DNA of 64,000 nt, taken from contig JAHHHF010000073.1 in NCBI GenBank assembly GCA_019359495.1, positions 124,001 through 188,000 on the forward strand, written 5' to 3'. Source of the stretch: Goleter apudmare HA4340-LM2. Its GTDB lineage: Bacteria; Cyanobacteriota; Cyanobacteriia; Cyanobacteriales; Nostocaceae. Below are positions 52,511 through 62,574 of the stretch, one piece after another; position 1 is the stretch's first letter; every line of letters starts with the position of its first letter. A program made the translations under genes and the position numbers. Below the pieces are notes generated by a model. The model saw nothing but the letters and a program-made list of their open reading frames with translations. It had not been told where the DNA came from and did not search any database.

Positions 52511-53218
52511 TTATACTTTCGCCAATTCTGGTGCAGGACGCTTGCTATTCCGAATTGCTGAAATTGCTTCAGCATAATCTTTGGCATTAAACACAGCTGA
52601 ACCAGCAACAATCGCATTAGCACCAGCTTCTAAAACTTGCCAGGTGTTATTTGCCTTCAGTCCGCCATCGACTTCAATCCAGAGGTCAAGACCACGTTCA
52701 TCAGATATCTGACGCAATTTGCGAATTTTAGGTAGCACACCAGGAATAAAGCTTTGTCCACCAAATCCAGGGTTGACACTCATAATCAACACTAAATCGG
52801 TCAGATCAAGTACATACTCAATCAACTCCAAAGGCGTTGAAGGATTGAGTACCACTCCTGCCTTTTTACCGAGTTCTTTAATTTGACCGAGGGTGCGGTG
52901 TAGGTGGGGTGAAGCGTTATGCTCGGCATGTACTGAGATAATATCAGCACCTGCTTTGGCAAAGCCCTCTACATACCTTTCTGGCTCCACAATCATTAAG
53001 TGGACATCCAGTGGCTTTGTTGTCACCGGACGAATCGCCTCCACAACCAGAGGACCTATTGTAATATTAGGTACAAAGCGTCCGTCCATTACGTCAACAT
53101 GAATCCAATCTGCTCCCGCCGCGTCTACGGCTCGAACTTCGTCACCCAGACGACTAAAATCGGCTGACAGAATAGACGGAGCAATCACAATGGGCTTTTG
53201 AGATGAGTTTTGGGTCAT
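52511..53218 (-). CDS. rpe: Ribulose-phosphate 3-epimerase
   Basis: ATG 53218 gives 235 aa, the family length; the frame stays open to 53413, but the extra 65 residues have no family counterpart. The motifs are [43 protein letters not shown] at the N-terminus, [36 protein letters not shown] and DGGLKANN with a Zn/Mn site. It interconverts ribulose 5-phosphate and xylulose 5-phosphate in the Calvin and pentose phosphate cycles. Confidence 0.95.
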   Translation of the reverse strand: MTQNSSQKPIVIAPSILSADFSRLGDEVRAVDAAGADWIHVDVMDGRFVPNITIGPLVVEAIRPVTTKPLDVHLMIVEPERYVEGFAKAGADIISVHAEHNASPHLHRTLGQIKELGKKAGVVLNPSTPLELIEYVLDLTDLVLIMSVNPGFGGQSFIPGVLPKIRKLRQISDERGLDLWIEVDGGLKANNTWQVLEAGANAIVAGSAVFNAKDYAEAISAIRNSKRPAPELAKV

Positions 53219-53336
53219 GGCTAGTGGGTTTTTAAGCGTCCTCGTCTGTAAGTATTGTAACAAAACATTGAGCAATCGCTCATAAATTTTGCAATCGGCA
53301 ATAGGACCTGGAGAATCAACCTGAATTCTTTGACCC

Positions 53337-53398
53337 TTGTAGAGACGTTGCAGTGCAACATCTCTACAAAATGACAAATGATAAATGACAAATGAAAA
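53337..53398. repeat. Hairpin repeat plus heptamer-like STRR at the S8 gene start
   Basis: TTGTAGAGACGTTGCA pairs with TGCAACATCTCTACAA (one mismatch), followed by ACAAATG/ATAAATG tandem words up to the ATG of the protease gene. Both are common interspersed types in Nostocales. Confidence 0.7.
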
Positions 53399-54999
53399 TG
53401 AACAGAAAACCAACTTGGATAATTTGGGGATTGGGTGCTACTTGTTTGAGTGCGCCGGTGCTGGCTTCGGCTTTACAAAGTTCTTTGGGAATTAACGGTA
53501 TTGATGCTTTGAGGTTACATCAAGCTCCTTATAATTTAAGCGGTCGCAAGATTGCTATTGGTCAAGTGGAAATTGGGCGTCCGGGAATGTTTGGCTGGGA
53601 TAAAGCCGTGTCTAAAAATCAGGCTGTATCGGTAGCAGGAGTGTTTTTACGCAATGGCCCAGCTAAATCGAATAGTGGTGTTGACCCCCATGCTTATAAT
53701 GTTGCTGGTGTGATGGTAAGTAAAGATAAGGCCTTACCAGGAGTAGCCCCCAATGCACGACTGTATTCTTCTGCTGTCGGGTCTACTAGAAACATGGGTC
53801 AGCCAGAGGAGTGCTTGTCGGCGCAGCATATAGCGTTGCAAAACGGCGGTGATGTGCGTGCCATTAACTTCAGTTTTGGTGAACCCCTCAGCCGCGATCC
53901 ACGTCCTGAGGCTGTTTTAGATGGTAATGCTTTACTAACGCTATGTATTGACTGGTCTAGTCGCGTTCATGATGTCGTGTATGCGATCGCTGGCAATCAA
54001 GGCAAAGGCGGTATTCCCATTCCTACAGATAATTTTAACGGCATTAACGTGGCTTTTTCATCCCGGAGAGAGGGAGTTTTTAATAAAGTTGACGTTTCTA
54101 ATCTGGCTGATGCTAACCAGGGAGTGAGTGGTAGGCTAGCGGGGAAGGAGTTTAACATTGGTGGACGCCGCGCTATAGGTATAGTTGCGCCTGGGAGTAA
54201 TATTCCTTCACTCAATCCAGATGGCAAACTCAATAAAGTTACAGGTACAAGTTTTGCTACACCCCACGTTACAGCTACCATTGCCTTATTGCAAGAACTG
54301 GGCGACACAAAACTACGGACAAAACAAGCCAACTGGAGTGTTGATTCTCGCCGGCATCAAGTGATGAAAGCTGTATTGCTCAATTCCGCAGACAAAATCC
54401 AAGATAGCGGTGATGGCTTGCGGTTGGGAATGACTAGGACATTGATTGATAAACAAAACCAAGAGTGGTTGGGTTCACAGGCCTATAAAGATGACAAAAT
54501 TCCCTTAGATGCCCAAATGGGAGCAGGTCATTTAAATGCGTTTCGTGCTCATCAGCAATTTAGTGCTGGTCAATGGCAACCGTCAGCTACTGTACCAGTG
54601 CCTCCTATTGGTTGGGATTATCGCACAATTGATGTACTAGCATCTGTGGAATATGCCTTAGCAAAACCCCTAAAACAAGGCAGTTTTGTGGCTGTTACCC
54701 TGACTTGGAACCGTTTGGTAGAACTCAACGATCGCAATAAAAATCAGCAGTTTGATGTCAATGAAGATTTTAGCGATCGCGGTTTGAATAATCTCGACCT
54801 CTACTTGGTGAAAGCTGATGCTCAAAATTCGGATCAGGGGACTGTATGTTCCTCCATCAGCGAAATTGATAATGTAGAACATATTTTTTGCCCCATTCCT
54901 GCTAACGGGAATTACAAAATCCGCGTTAAGTATCGTCAACAGGTCAATGAAGCAACTCAACCCTATGCTTTAGCTTGGTGGACGATGTCTGGGAATTGA
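53392..54999 (+). CDS. Subtilisin-like (S8) serine peptidase, 535 aa, with Glu in place of the catalytic Asp
   Basis: After a signal-like start ([19 protein letters not shown]) come the S8 blocks: GQVEIG (Glu60 where Asp is usual), [11 protein letters not shown] (His100), IAGNQGKGG (oxyanion Asn202) and [16 protein letters not shown] (Ser287). The tail from about 400 looks like an extra beta domain. If Glu60 is really the triad residue, the site is a S8/S53-type hybrid; the alternative is that alignment is shifted. It is 548 bases ahead of a serpin gene. The start ATG lies within a heptamer STRR. Confidence 0.8.
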   Translation: MKMNRKPTWIIWGLGATCLSAPVLASALQSSLGINGIDALRLHQAPYNLSGRKIAIGQVEIGRPGMFGWDKAVSKNQAVSVAGVFLRNGPAKSNSGVDPHAYNVAGVMVSKDKALPGVAPNARLYSSAVGSTRNMGQPEECLSAQHIALQNGGDVRAINFSFGEPLSRDPRPEAVLDGNALLTLCIDWSSRVHDVVYAIAGNQGKGGIPIPTDNFNGINVAFSSRREGVFNKVDVSNLADANQGVSGRLAGKEFNIGGRRAIGIVAPGSNIPSLNPDGKLNKVTGTSFATPHVTATIALLQELGDTKLRTKQANWSVDSRRHQVMKAVLLNSADKIQDSGDGLRLGMTRTLIDKQNQEWLGSQAYKDDKIPLDAQMGAGHLNAFRAHQQFSAGQWQPSATVPVPPIGWDYRTIDVLASVEYALAKPLKQGSFVAVTLTWNRLVELNDRNKNQQFDVNEDFSDRGLNNLDLYLVKADAQNSDQGTVCSSISEIDNVEHIFCPIPANGNYKIRVKYRQQVNEATQPYALAWWTMSGN

Positions 55000-55546
55000 A
55001 AGGGTCAAGGGTGATTTTCCCAATTCCCCGTTTAGGGTATTTGTACTCAAAATCATCCCAGCTACACAGGGAATTTTTTGCTGTGATTACTTTATTCTGA
55101 TTAGATCAAAGTAAAGCACAAAATGGCAAAAAAAACTATTAGATTTTGTTATCACTATCAAATAGATAAAAAGTATTTTTCTGACAATTATGTAGTTTAC
55201 AATACACTATTTTAATTCCATAAAAGCTATTCAAAATCAAGCATAGGGATGGTTTAGTCAATTAAAAATTACTAGTACCGCACGGCTTAAATAAACCACC
55301 CATTCCAAATTAGCGAAATGCTTACGCTGTAGTCATTTTGAATTTTGAATTTTGAATTTTGAATTCACGGCAGTACTAGTTTTTAGCTTTGATGAGTTCT
55401 GTTTAATTACCATAACTTACTTACCGTTACCAAAACTGTAACCATCCAGTTTTCTGTGGCTGTAAATGTCATAGTTAACAGTTGACACACCATTAGCGTC
55501 AAACTTGATAAACAGCTAAATAATTCATGGCAAGCGAGGTAGCAGA
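55000..55546. other. Gene-free stretch between the peptidase and serpin genes
   Basis: It contains the palindromic element at 55271-55380 and AT-rich sequence. No gene is supported. The serpin gene's leader occupies the last 100 bases. Confidence 0.45.
55271..55380. repeat. Terminal-inverted-repeat element around a TTTTGAA STRR
   Basis: ACTAGTACCGC at 55271 is mirrored by GCAGTACTAGT at 55380 (one mismatch). Between them lies the heptamer TTTTGAA repeated about four times (55335-55365). No target duplication was found. Confidence 0.55.
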
Positions 55547-56875
55547 ATGAATGGGCAGAAATTGAGTGGTGAAAGAGAGAATTTCCTGCAAAGACGTTAC
55601 GCTGTTCGTTTGGGAAGACGTTATGCTCTAGCAGCAGCCAGCGTTGTGCTGTTGGGTGTATTAGGCTGTTCTCAGGTCAATAGTAATACGAGTGCGCTTG
55701 CCCAATCTCGTATGTCTGAAACAGAGTCTTCTTTGCCAAAAAAAACCGCTATTTCTGATACAAAAGTTGTTGATGTCGGCAACAAATTTGGCTTCAAACT
55801 ATTTGCAGAAGTTTTGAAAAATAACAGTAGCGAAAAAAACGTTTTTGTTTCCCCTTCAAGTGTAGCGATCGCTCTGGCTATGACCTACAATGGTGCTAGC
55901 GGTTCCACTCAGCAAGTGATGGCGAAAACCCTAGAGCTACAGGGTATGGATCTGTCAGCAATTAACTCCTCTTATGCAGCATTGAAAAGCCTCTTAGAGA
56001 ATCCCGATCCTCTGGTGCAACTAGCGATCGCTAACTCGCTTTGGGCAGATAAAGATGCCAGTTTGCGGTCAGATTTCTTGCAAAAGGCTCAGGATTTCTA
56101 TAAAGCTAAGGTGACGACTTTAAACTTTCAAGATGCTGCGACGCCTGATGTAATCAATAGTTGGGTGAATGAAAATACACAGGGAAAAATCAACAAGATA
56201 GTTGATACAGTTGATCCAGAGCAGGTGCTATTCCTGATTAATGCCATATATTTTAAAGGGCAATGGAGCAACGAATTTGACAAGACTAAAACTGCTCAAT
56301 ACCCCTTTTACCTGACATCTGGCAGCCAGAAACCCCAGCAGATGATGTCACAAGAGGGCAACTATCTTTACCATGAAACCGATCAATTTCAGGCAGTGAG
56401 TCTGCCCTATGGTAAAGAGGGAAAACTCAGCTTTTATATCTTTTTGCCCAAAGAAAACTCTAACCTCAAAGCCTTTGAGAAAAACTTGAGTTTTGAAAAT
56501 TGGGCCCAGTGGATGACTCAATTTAGAAACCGGGAAGGCTCTATTCGCTTACCCAAGTTTAAAACAGACTATGAAGTTACGCTTAATGATGCACTGAAGG
56601 CTTTAGGAATGGAGGAAGCTTTCAGCAGTAAAGCTGATTTTTCAGGTATGGGTAAAAATCTAGCTATTAGCCAAGTGAAGCATAAAGCCTTAATTGAAGT
56701 GAACGAAGAAGGCACAGAAGCCGCAGCTGCCACATCTGTGGGCATAGTAGCCACATCTTACAGAGAGCCACAAAAGCCATTCCAGATGATTATTGATCGT
56801 CCCTTTTTCTGTGCCATTCGAGATCATCAAACAGGCACTATTTTATTCATGGGTTCAATCGTTGATCCAGAATAA
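55547..56875 (+). CDS. Serpin (serine protease inhibitor) with lipoprotein-type N-terminus
   Basis: The 442-aa protein has a lipobox-like VLLGVLGC near residue 42. The serpin body follows: FVSPSSVAIALAMTYNGASGSTQQVM (residues about 100-125), LWADKDASL, VNSWVNENTQGKI and FLINAIYFKGQW. The reactive centre loop (about 387-410, NEEGTEAAAATSVGIVATSY) has the Ala-rich hinge of inhibitory serpins. The C-terminus RPFFCAIRDHQTGTILFMGSIVDP is conserved. It is probably tethered outside the cytoplasm, downstream of the subtilase, a possible regulatory pair. Confidence 0.92.
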   Translation: MNGQKLSGERENFLQRRYAVRLGRRYALAAASVVLLGVLGCSQVNSNTSALAQSRMSETESSLPKKTAISDTKVVDVGNKFGFKLFAEVLKNNSSEKNVFVSPSSVAIALAMTYNGASGSTQQVMAKTLELQGMDLSAINSSYAALKSLLENPDPLVQLAIANSLWADKDASLRSDFLQKAQDFYKAKVTTLNFQDAATPDVINSWVNENTQGKINKIVDTVDPEQVLFLINAIYFKGQWSNEFDKTKTAQYPFYLTSGSQKPQQMMSQEGNYLYHETDQFQAVSLPYGKEGKLSFYIFLPKENSNLKAFEKNLSFENWAQWMTQFRNREGSIRLPKFKTDYEVTLNDALKALGMEEAFSSKADFSGMGKNLAISQVKHKALIEVNEEGTEAAAATSVGIVATSYREPQKPFQMIIDRPFFCAIRDHQTGTILFMGSIVDPE

Positions 56876-56946
56876 GTGAAAATGGGCAGTAGGGAAGAAT
56901 TCCTCATGCCCATTTTGTTTGTAGTAAGAACTAAAGTCCTGGCTTT

Positions 56947-58104
56947 TTAAGAACTAGCTTCCGAAATGCTCAGGGGATTTTTCGCTTCAGGTTTTTTTAC
57001 AGGTACAGATACTTCCCCAGGTTCGGCATCCTCTGTTTCACTAATGACTGTTGCAGGGCGTAGGGCGCCTAAAGCAGTCTTAATCACAACTGCTGTGGGT
57101 ACTGCCACAATCACACCCAATAGCCCGCCAATTCTCGCACCTGTCAAGACGGAAATCACCACCCAAACAGGGTTTAAACCAGTAAAACTCCCTAAGATCC
57201 GGGGAGCAATTAAGTTTTCGAGAATTTGCTGCACAATGACTGCGGCCATCAATACTCTGGCCCCCATCCAAAAATCTTGCAACGCTACTAACAAAGTAGT
57301 CAGAGCAATGCCCACAGAGCCACCAAAGGGGACGAGAGCCATGATGCCAATCGTTAAGCCAAATAGTAAGCCGAAAGGCACTTTCAGCCACAAAAACGTG
57401 GGAATTAGGGCTGATGCTATACAGGTAGCTAAAATCAACTGGGTGATAAAGAAATTTTGAAAGCTTAGGCGTAGCGTTTTTGAGAAAGGATCTCTAAATC
57501 GTGTGGGTAGCCATTCTACTAAACTCTCCCAGAGTTCACCGCCATGCTGCAAAAGATAAAAGGTCAAGATCATCGTCAAGACAAAATCTAGCAGACTAGT
57601 GACTGTGACTACAGCCAGGTTCAAAACTTGTCCCGCGATCGCTTGCAGTTGTCCTTTGACGCGATCGTTGATTTGTACCACTAAGGCATCAAGGTTAATC
57701 GGTAAACCAAAAACCTCTACTTTCTCATTTAACATCATTAACTGAGAGCGTCCAGAGTCAATTAACTCCGGTAAGCGGGCCACCAATTGTTGGGCTTGGG
57801 TGAGGGCTAGAGGAAACAGAGTCACACCCAACGCCAATAAAATCGATAAAGCCAATAAAAATACTAAAATGGCCACCGGCTCTCGCCTCGCACCGTGACG
57901 CTCTAGCCAACTCACAGGATAATTGAGTAGAAAGGCTAGTACTGAGGCTCCGACTAAAATGACTATCAGGGAGTGGAAATAATTAAAAATTGCCGAAATC
58001 GCCCAACCATTAAGAACTAGCAACGGAATGAACAGTGCGATCGCTCCGATGCGTGCTATGGGTGTTAGTGTCTCCCACCAGTCGAATAGCTTGCGTGTCT
58101 GCAT
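56947..58104 (-). CDS. AI-2E family permease (PerM-like), 385 aa
   Basis: About eight hydrophobic spans are visible, with LIVILVGASVLAFLLNYPVSWLERHG and the PFGLLFGLTIGIMALVPFGGSVGIALTTLLVAL...IAPRILGSFTGLNPVWVVISVLTGARIGGLLGVIVAVPTAVVIKTAL ending, the standard signature. The name comes from one E. coli member; most are transporters or membrane enzymes of unknown substrate. It is convergent with the serpin gene. Confidence 0.88.
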   Translation of the reverse strand: MQTRKLFDWWETLTPIARIGAIALFIPLLVLNGWAISAIFNYFHSLIVILVGASVLAFLLNYPVSWLERHGARREPVAILVFLLALSILLALGVTLFPLALTQAQQLVARLPELIDSGRSQLMMLNEKVEVFGLPINLDALVVQINDRVKGQLQAIAGQVLNLAVVTVTSLLDFVLTMILTFYLLQHGGELWESLVEWLPTRFRDPFSKTLRLSFQNFFITQLILATCIASALIPTFLWLKVPFGLLFGLTIGIMALVPFGGSVGIALTTLLVALQDFWMGARVLMAAVIVQQILENLIAPRILGSFTGLNPVWVVISVLTGARIGGLLGVIVAVPTAVVIKTALGALRPATVISETEDAEPGEVSVPVKKPEAKNPLSISEASS

Positions 58105-58193
58105 CTTTAGCCGATTACGGGATAGAACTAAATAAATTCACTCTTTACAGCCTATTATCTCTAATTACATTACTCTGATTTATCCTTCTAGTT

Positions 58194-58631
58194 ATGGAAA
58201 ATATTCCACCAATTGACAATTCTTCTGGGGTAGAGGCTGGAGACTGGGAAGATGAGGACGTAAGCAATAAAAATTCTCCCTCATCCCCCATTCCAAAACT
58301 ACAGCTACTTCTATATATGATTCCGGTAGTTGGTTTTTTCCCATCTCTGTGGACTCTATATCGTCGTCAAGGCAGTCGGGAACAACTTGCGGTGAGTCGC
58401 CTGTCTATTACTCTGGCGTTTACCTGGCTTTTGGGATACTTATTTTTAGTAAGCGGGACTGGAACATCAGAATTTTTCGCGCTGCGTTTACTCATACTTA
58501 ATAGTTTTTTCACCTCTGGGTATTTTTTGGTGAGTGTCTGGCTGATTTTTCGCCTCATGCAGGGTAAGTCTAAACGTTTACCAGGTTTTAGTGGTTTTGC
58601 TGAGAAAGTTTTGGGCAAGTTCCTATCTTAA
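58194..58631 (+). CDS. Hypothetical membrane protein, 145 aa
   Basis: The first 40 residues are polar (MENIPPIDNSSGVEAGDWEDEDVS). Three hydrophobic segments follow (LQLLLYMIPVVGFFPSLWTLY, LAFTWLLGYLFLVSG and LILNSFFTSGYFLVSVWLIF). The end is basic (GKSKRLPGFSGFAEKVLGKF). No family was recognised. It stands 270-280 bases before the LCP gene on the same strand. Confidence 0.7.
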   Translation: MENIPPIDNSSGVEAGDWEDEDVSNKNSPSSPIPKLQLLLYMIPVVGFFPSLWTLYRRQGSREQLAVSRLSITLAFTWLLGYLFLVSGTGTSEFFALRLLILNSFFTSGYFLVSVWLIFRLMQGKSKRLPGFSGFAEKVLGKFLS

Positions 58632-58913
58632 TGTCAAGGAAAATGCTTAACTCAGTATTATTACTGATTTTGCCGCAGATGACAGATTCTCTACCGATGG
58701 ATCTAGTCAAACTTGTTTATTGTTGTCATACTGCAATAAAACATCACGGAATTTGCCGCCAAAAAACGAAAAGACTGCTATAAGTGTTGTGGTTAACACA
58801 GCAGTGAGAAAGTTAGCATTAATAATTAAGAATTAGCTATCATGAGTTGATTTGTTTGGATATTTATTAGTCTGCAAATTTACCGAATTTGATCAGTAAG
58901 TGTGAGGAAGTCT

Positions 58914-60332
58914 GTGACCATTCAAAGAACTTCGGCGGAAGACAACCAGTCAGCAAAAGCCTCCAACTCCAGTGGGAAAGATTCCCCCAATTCTAAAGGC
59001 GGACGTTGGCTGTGGTTTTGGGTAGGAATGAGCGGGATTGCGATGGTTTCAGCAACAGCAGGGGCGCTATTGGCGGTTTCCCTAACCAGTACGCCATTGC
59101 AGCAAGCCCAACTCAGTCCCCAAGAAGAAGCGGTATTTGGTGGCGATCGCATCTCTGGAAATGGATTGCGATTTTCAGAATTAACTCGTCCTGTAAATCT
59201 TTTGGTGATGGGGATGAGTGTACTACCGCCAGATGTACAGAACCCTCCTAGTGAAACTAAAAATCTCAGATATTTTCCCCAGATAAATTCCTTTGATGGT
59301 CTTGCTGATGTCATGGTCTTGGTCAAATTTGACCCAGAGACAAAAAAGATGGTCATGCTCTCTATTCCCAGAGATACCCGCACTCAAATAGAGGGGTATG
59401 GGGTGAGAAAAATTAATGCTGCTAATTTGGAAGGCGGGCCGGCTTTAACTGCCAAAAGTGTCAGCAAACTTTTGGGCGGAGTGGGAATTGATCGCTATGT
59501 GCGAATTAATGTTTTGGGAGTTGCCAAACTGATTGATGCTTTGGGTGGGGTGACAGTATATGTTCCCAAAGATATGAAGTACCAAGATGATTCTCAACGC
59601 CTATACATCAATTTGAAAGCGGGTAGACAACATCTCAAAGGTGAGCAGGCGATGCAATTACTCCGGTTTCGCCATGACGAATTAGGAGATATTGGTCGGA
59701 TTCAGCGTCAGCAAATGGTGCTACGTGCTTTGATGGAGCAGACTCTTAACCCCGTGACTGTGGCTAAATTGCCGAAAATCCTGGAGGTAGTCAAGGAATA
59801 TATTGACACCAACTTGACGGTTGAAGAACTATTAGCATTGGTGGGCTTTGGGGTACAAACTAATCGCTCCAATATGCAGATGTTAATGTTGCCTGGGCGC
59901 TTTAGCGAAAAGAGTGAGTATGATGCTAGCTATTGGTTACCCAATAGAAATAGTATTGCTAGGTTGATGACGCAACATTTTGGTCTAGAATCAACACGCG
60001 AACAACGGGTTACAGAACCAAGTGCTTTGCGAATAGCAATTCAAGACAGTACAGGTGGCGATCGCTCTGCCCTCCAATCTTTGATCAGAAGCCTAGAAAA
60101 GGGCGGATATCGTAATATTTATGTAGCTCAAGCATGGAGTGAACCTTTAGATGTGACTCACATCGTTGCTCAACAAGGCGATGGTGACAGTGCTGAATTA
60201 GTTCGCCAAATTTTGGGCTTTGGAGAAGTGCGTGTAGAAAGCACTGGTAATCTCGGTTCGGATGTCAGTATCCAAGTAGGTAAAGATTGGTTACAGCAAA
60301 AAGTAATTCTAGAGAAATCTGACAACCTTTAA
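58914..60332 (+). CDS. LytR-CpsA-Psr (LCP) family protein, 472 aa
   Basis: GTG 58914 has TGAGG at about six bases and is preferred to GTG 58902. A single span (WLWFWVGMSGIAMVSATAGALLAVSL) follows the cytoplasmic tail. The LCP domain (about residues 100-300) has LMGMSV, MLSIPRDTRTQI, KINAANLEGGPALT, GGVTVYVPKDMKYQD and LRFRHDELGDIGRIQRQQMVL with the catalytic Arg/Asp cluster. A LytR C-terminal domain (AIQDSTGGDRSALQSLIRSLEKGGY) closes it. LCP enzymes attach glycopolymers to peptidoglycan. Confidence 0.9.
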   Translation: MTIQRTSAEDNQSAKASNSSGKDSPNSKGGRWLWFWVGMSGIAMVSATAGALLAVSLTSTPLQQAQLSPQEEAVFGGDRISGNGLRFSELTRPVNLLVMGMSVLPPDVQNPPSETKNLRYFPQINSFDGLADVMVLVKFDPETKKMVMLSIPRDTRTQIEGYGVRKINAANLEGGPALTAKSVSKLLGGVGIDRYVRINVLGVAKLIDALGGVTVYVPKDMKYQDDSQRLYINLKAGRQHLKGEQAMQLLRFRHDELGDIGRIQRQQMVLRALMEQTLNPVTVAKLPKILEVVKEYIDTNLTVEELLALVGFGVQTNRSNMQMLMLPGRFSEKSEYDASYWLPNRNSIARLMTQHFGLESTREQRVTEPSALRIAIQDSTGGDRSALQSLIRSLEKGGYRNIYVAQAWSEPLDVTHIVAQQGDGDSAELVRQILGFGEVRVESTGNLGSDVSIQVGKDWLQQKVILEKSDNL

Positions 60333-60535
60333 GATATGCCATTATTGCTCACCTATTCAGCCGACAGTTAGCTGAACATCACCAAGATGCGCTACCTAAG
60401 TAAAAGTTTATAATATTGTTCGTAGTAAAGACTTTAGTCTTTCATCACTCAAGTGCTGACTATAAACATCTCCAAGTTTATTAATCTACCAATAGATTCA
60501 TAAACTTGGATAATAGGTGCTCAATCCTAAAACAA

Positions 60536-60573
60536 AAAGGCGTGAGTTTTTGCTTCACGCCTTTAGCTTTTTT
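60536..60573. terminator. Bidirectional terminator downstream of the LCP and 50-aa genes
   Basis: AAAGGCGTGA pairs with TCACGCCTTT, followed by AGCTTTTTT on the plus strand and preceded by an A run that reads as T on the minus strand. Confidence 0.85.
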
Positions 60574-60597
60574 GATTAAGAAATATGTCATTTATAT

Positions 60598-60750
60598 CTA
60601 CCAGTTATCGGCTGTACCTTTTTTGTAGGGATCGCCTGTGAATGGTTGCATACCAGTTGCTGGATAAGCATCGTCAGTAGGCCCAAATATCCGCATGGCA
60701 GCTTCAGAAATATACTGAGTGATCCTAGCGAGCATTCTAGAAATAGCCAT
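60598..60750 (-). CDS. Conserved-looking 50-aa protein
   Basis: TAGGAG lies nine bases before ATG 60750 and the frame ends at 60598, followed by a terminator. The protein MAISRMLARITQYISEAAMR...PFTGDPYKKGTADNW has an amphipathic basic helix then a Pro/Gly-rich tail, a layout common in small thylakoid or phycobilisome-associated cyanobacterial proteins. I do not recognise the family. The strong ribosome site, codon structure and terminator make it a real gene. Confidence 0.72.
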   Translation of the reverse strand: MAISRMLARITQYISEAAMRIFGPTDDAYPATGMQPFTGDPYKKGTADNW

Positions 60751-61089
60751 AATCTTAAACTCCTATTGTTTTTAGTAGCTATTGATGGCGATGTCTATAC
60801 TTTAGTTCTGATTTTCTCCGCTATCTTAATTTCTCAATATATTGACAATTTCTGCAATGATTTGTCATCTTGCTAGTTCAATATTTTGTTTTTGATTATC
60901 AATTGTCAATTGTCATTAGTCATTTGCAAAGAGTTAAGGGTCAAGGGTCAGGAGTTATTTTTTCAATGCTCAATGCCCCATTTTGACAGATAATAACTAT
61001 TAAAAAATGTGAATTAATTAATAAATTCAATATTACTTTACCCATAAATCTGATGCTTTGCGGCATTTTCTCAGATTAATTCGCTAACA
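60751..61089. other. Gene-free stretch before the pncB promoter
   Basis: Contains a short tandem CAATTGT heptamer array at about 60899-60915 and no gene. The minus-strand 50-aa gene takes its promoter here. Confidence 0.4.
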
Positions 61090-61122
61090 GTTGACATTAT
61101 TTATGGTGAAAGTTACCATAAA
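61090..61122 (+). promoter_or_regulatory. pncB promoter overlapped by a perfect palindrome, candidate NrtR operator
   Basis: TTGACA at 61090-61095 and TACCAT at 61113-61118 have 17-base spacing. ATTTATGGT (61098-61106) and ACCATAAAT (61114-61122) are perfect inverted arms with a 7-base centre spanning spacer and -10. The operon's last gene encodes an NrtR-type repressor. Confidence 0.7.
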
Positions 61123-61154
61123 TGAAAGCAGCATTCTGATCAGGACGCTCTTGC

Positions 61155-62555
61155 ATGACAACTTTAAAAGAATTGGATACATATACAAGTCAGCGCCAGA
61201 ACTCAGAAATGAACCTGACGGCTGAGGATTACAGCCTACTGACTGACCTTTATCAGCTGACAATGGCAGCTTGTTACACAGGTGAAGGGATAGAACAACG
61301 CAGAGCTAGCTTTGAGTTGTTTGCTAGACGTTTGCCAGAGGGTTTTGGGTATTTAATTGCGATGGGATTAGCCCAGGCGTTAGAGTATTTAGAAAAATTC
61401 CGTTTTAGTGCTACTCAAATAGCAGTTTTGCAAGGGACAGGAATTTTTGCACATGTAAGCGATCGCTTTTGGACATTATTAGCCCAAGGTAGTTTTAGCG
61501 GGGATGTGTGGGCAGTTCCAGAAGGGACGGCTGTATTTGCTAATCAACCCTTGTTGCGAGTGGAAGCACCCCTATGGCAAGCGCAGCTAGTGGAAACGTA
61601 CCTGTTGAATACTCTCAATTATCAGACCTTAATTGCCACTAGGGCGGCACGGTTACGGGATGTAGCGGGAGAACAAGCCACACTCTTAGAATTTGGCACA
61701 AGACGGGCATTTAGTCCCCAAGGTTCATTGTGGGCAGCACGGGCAGCTTTAGCAGGGGGTTTAGATGCCACTTCAAATGTGTTAGCAGCGCTACAACTGG
61801 GCGAGCAACCAAGTGGTACGATGGCTCACGCCTTGGTTATGGCACTGTCAGCATTAGAAGGCAGTGAATCACAAGCTTTTACGGCGTTTCATCGCTATTT
61901 TCCGGGTGCGCCATTGTTGATTGATACTTACGATACCATTGCTGCTGCCCAGCGTTTGGCTAAAAAGGTAAATTCCGGGGAAATGAAATTGACTGGAGTA
62001 AGGTTAGACTCTGGAGATTTGGTTACTTTATCCCAAGAAGTGCGATCGCTGCTTCCTGGGGTATCAATTTTTGCTAGTGGCGATTTGGATGAGTGGGAAA
62101 TCGCCCGGCTAAAAGCGTCTGGTGCCGAAATTGATGGCTATGGTATGGGAACGCGGCTAGTTACTGGTACGCCTGTGAATGGAGTTTATAAACTCGTGGA
62201 AATTGATGGCATCCCAGTGATGAAGCAATCAAGTGGCAAAGCAACTTATCCAGGACGCAAGCAGATTTATCGCTCGTTTGTGGGGGGTAAGGTAAAAACC
62301 GACAGATTGGGATTAGTAACAGAAACTCCTATGGGTGAGGAACCTTTGTTGCAGTTGGTGATGAAACAAGGTCAACGATTGCAAGCACCAGAAACCCTCG
62401 ACACCATCCGCCGCCGTACCGTCGCCTCAGTTGCTAGCTTACCAGAGGCAACCCGGCGTTTGGATCATCCTGTAGGTGTGCCAGTGGAAATTTCTACTCA
62501 ATTGCAAGCATTAGTAGAAGAGACTCAGAAACAAACTTCTCGAAGTGTTTCTTAA
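61155..62555 (+). CDS. pncB: Nicotinate phosphoribosyltransferase
   Basis: The type is recognised from LLTDLYQLTMAACYTGEG, SFELFARRLPEGFGYLIAMGL, LLRVEAPLWQAQLVETYLLNTLNYQTLIATRAAR, LLEFGTRRAFSPQG (catalytic His replaced by Arg-Arg-Ala context), LIDTYDT and LDSGDLVTLS, GVRLDSGDL. The enzyme makes nicotinate mononucleotide from nicotinate and PRPP, the salvage entry of NAD synthesis. The palindrome upstream and the downstream nadD and nrtR genes mark an NAD operon. Length 466 aa is standard. Confidence 0.93.
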   Translation: MTTLKELDTYTSQRQNSEMNLTAEDYSLLTDLYQLTMAACYTGEGIEQRRASFELFARRLPEGFGYLIAMGLAQALEYLEKFRFSATQIAVLQGTGIFAHVSDRFWTLLAQGSFSGDVWAVPEGTAVFANQPLLRVEAPLWQAQLVETYLLNTLNYQTLIATRAARLRDVAGEQATLLEFGTRRAFSPQGSLWAARAALAGGLDATSNVLAALQLGEQPSGTMAHALVMALSALEGSESQAFTAFHRYFPGAPLLIDTYDTIAAAQRLAKKVNSGEMKLTGVRLDSGDLVTLSQEVRSLLPGVSIFASGDLDEWEIARLKASGAEIDGYGMGTRLVTGTPVNGVYKLVEIDGIPVMKQSSGKATYPGRKQIYRSFVGGKVKTDRLGLVTETPMGEEPLLQLVMKQGQRLQAPETLDTIRRRTVASVASLPEATRRLDHPVGVPVEISTQLQALVEETQKQTSRSVS

Positions 62556-62574
62556 TTACGAACTACGAATTATT

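Noticed and set aside
53219-53413. N-terminal extension of ribulose-phosphate epimerase
   Set aside because: Extra residues have no family counterpart and pass through a hairpin repeat; the family start at 53218 fits the known length.
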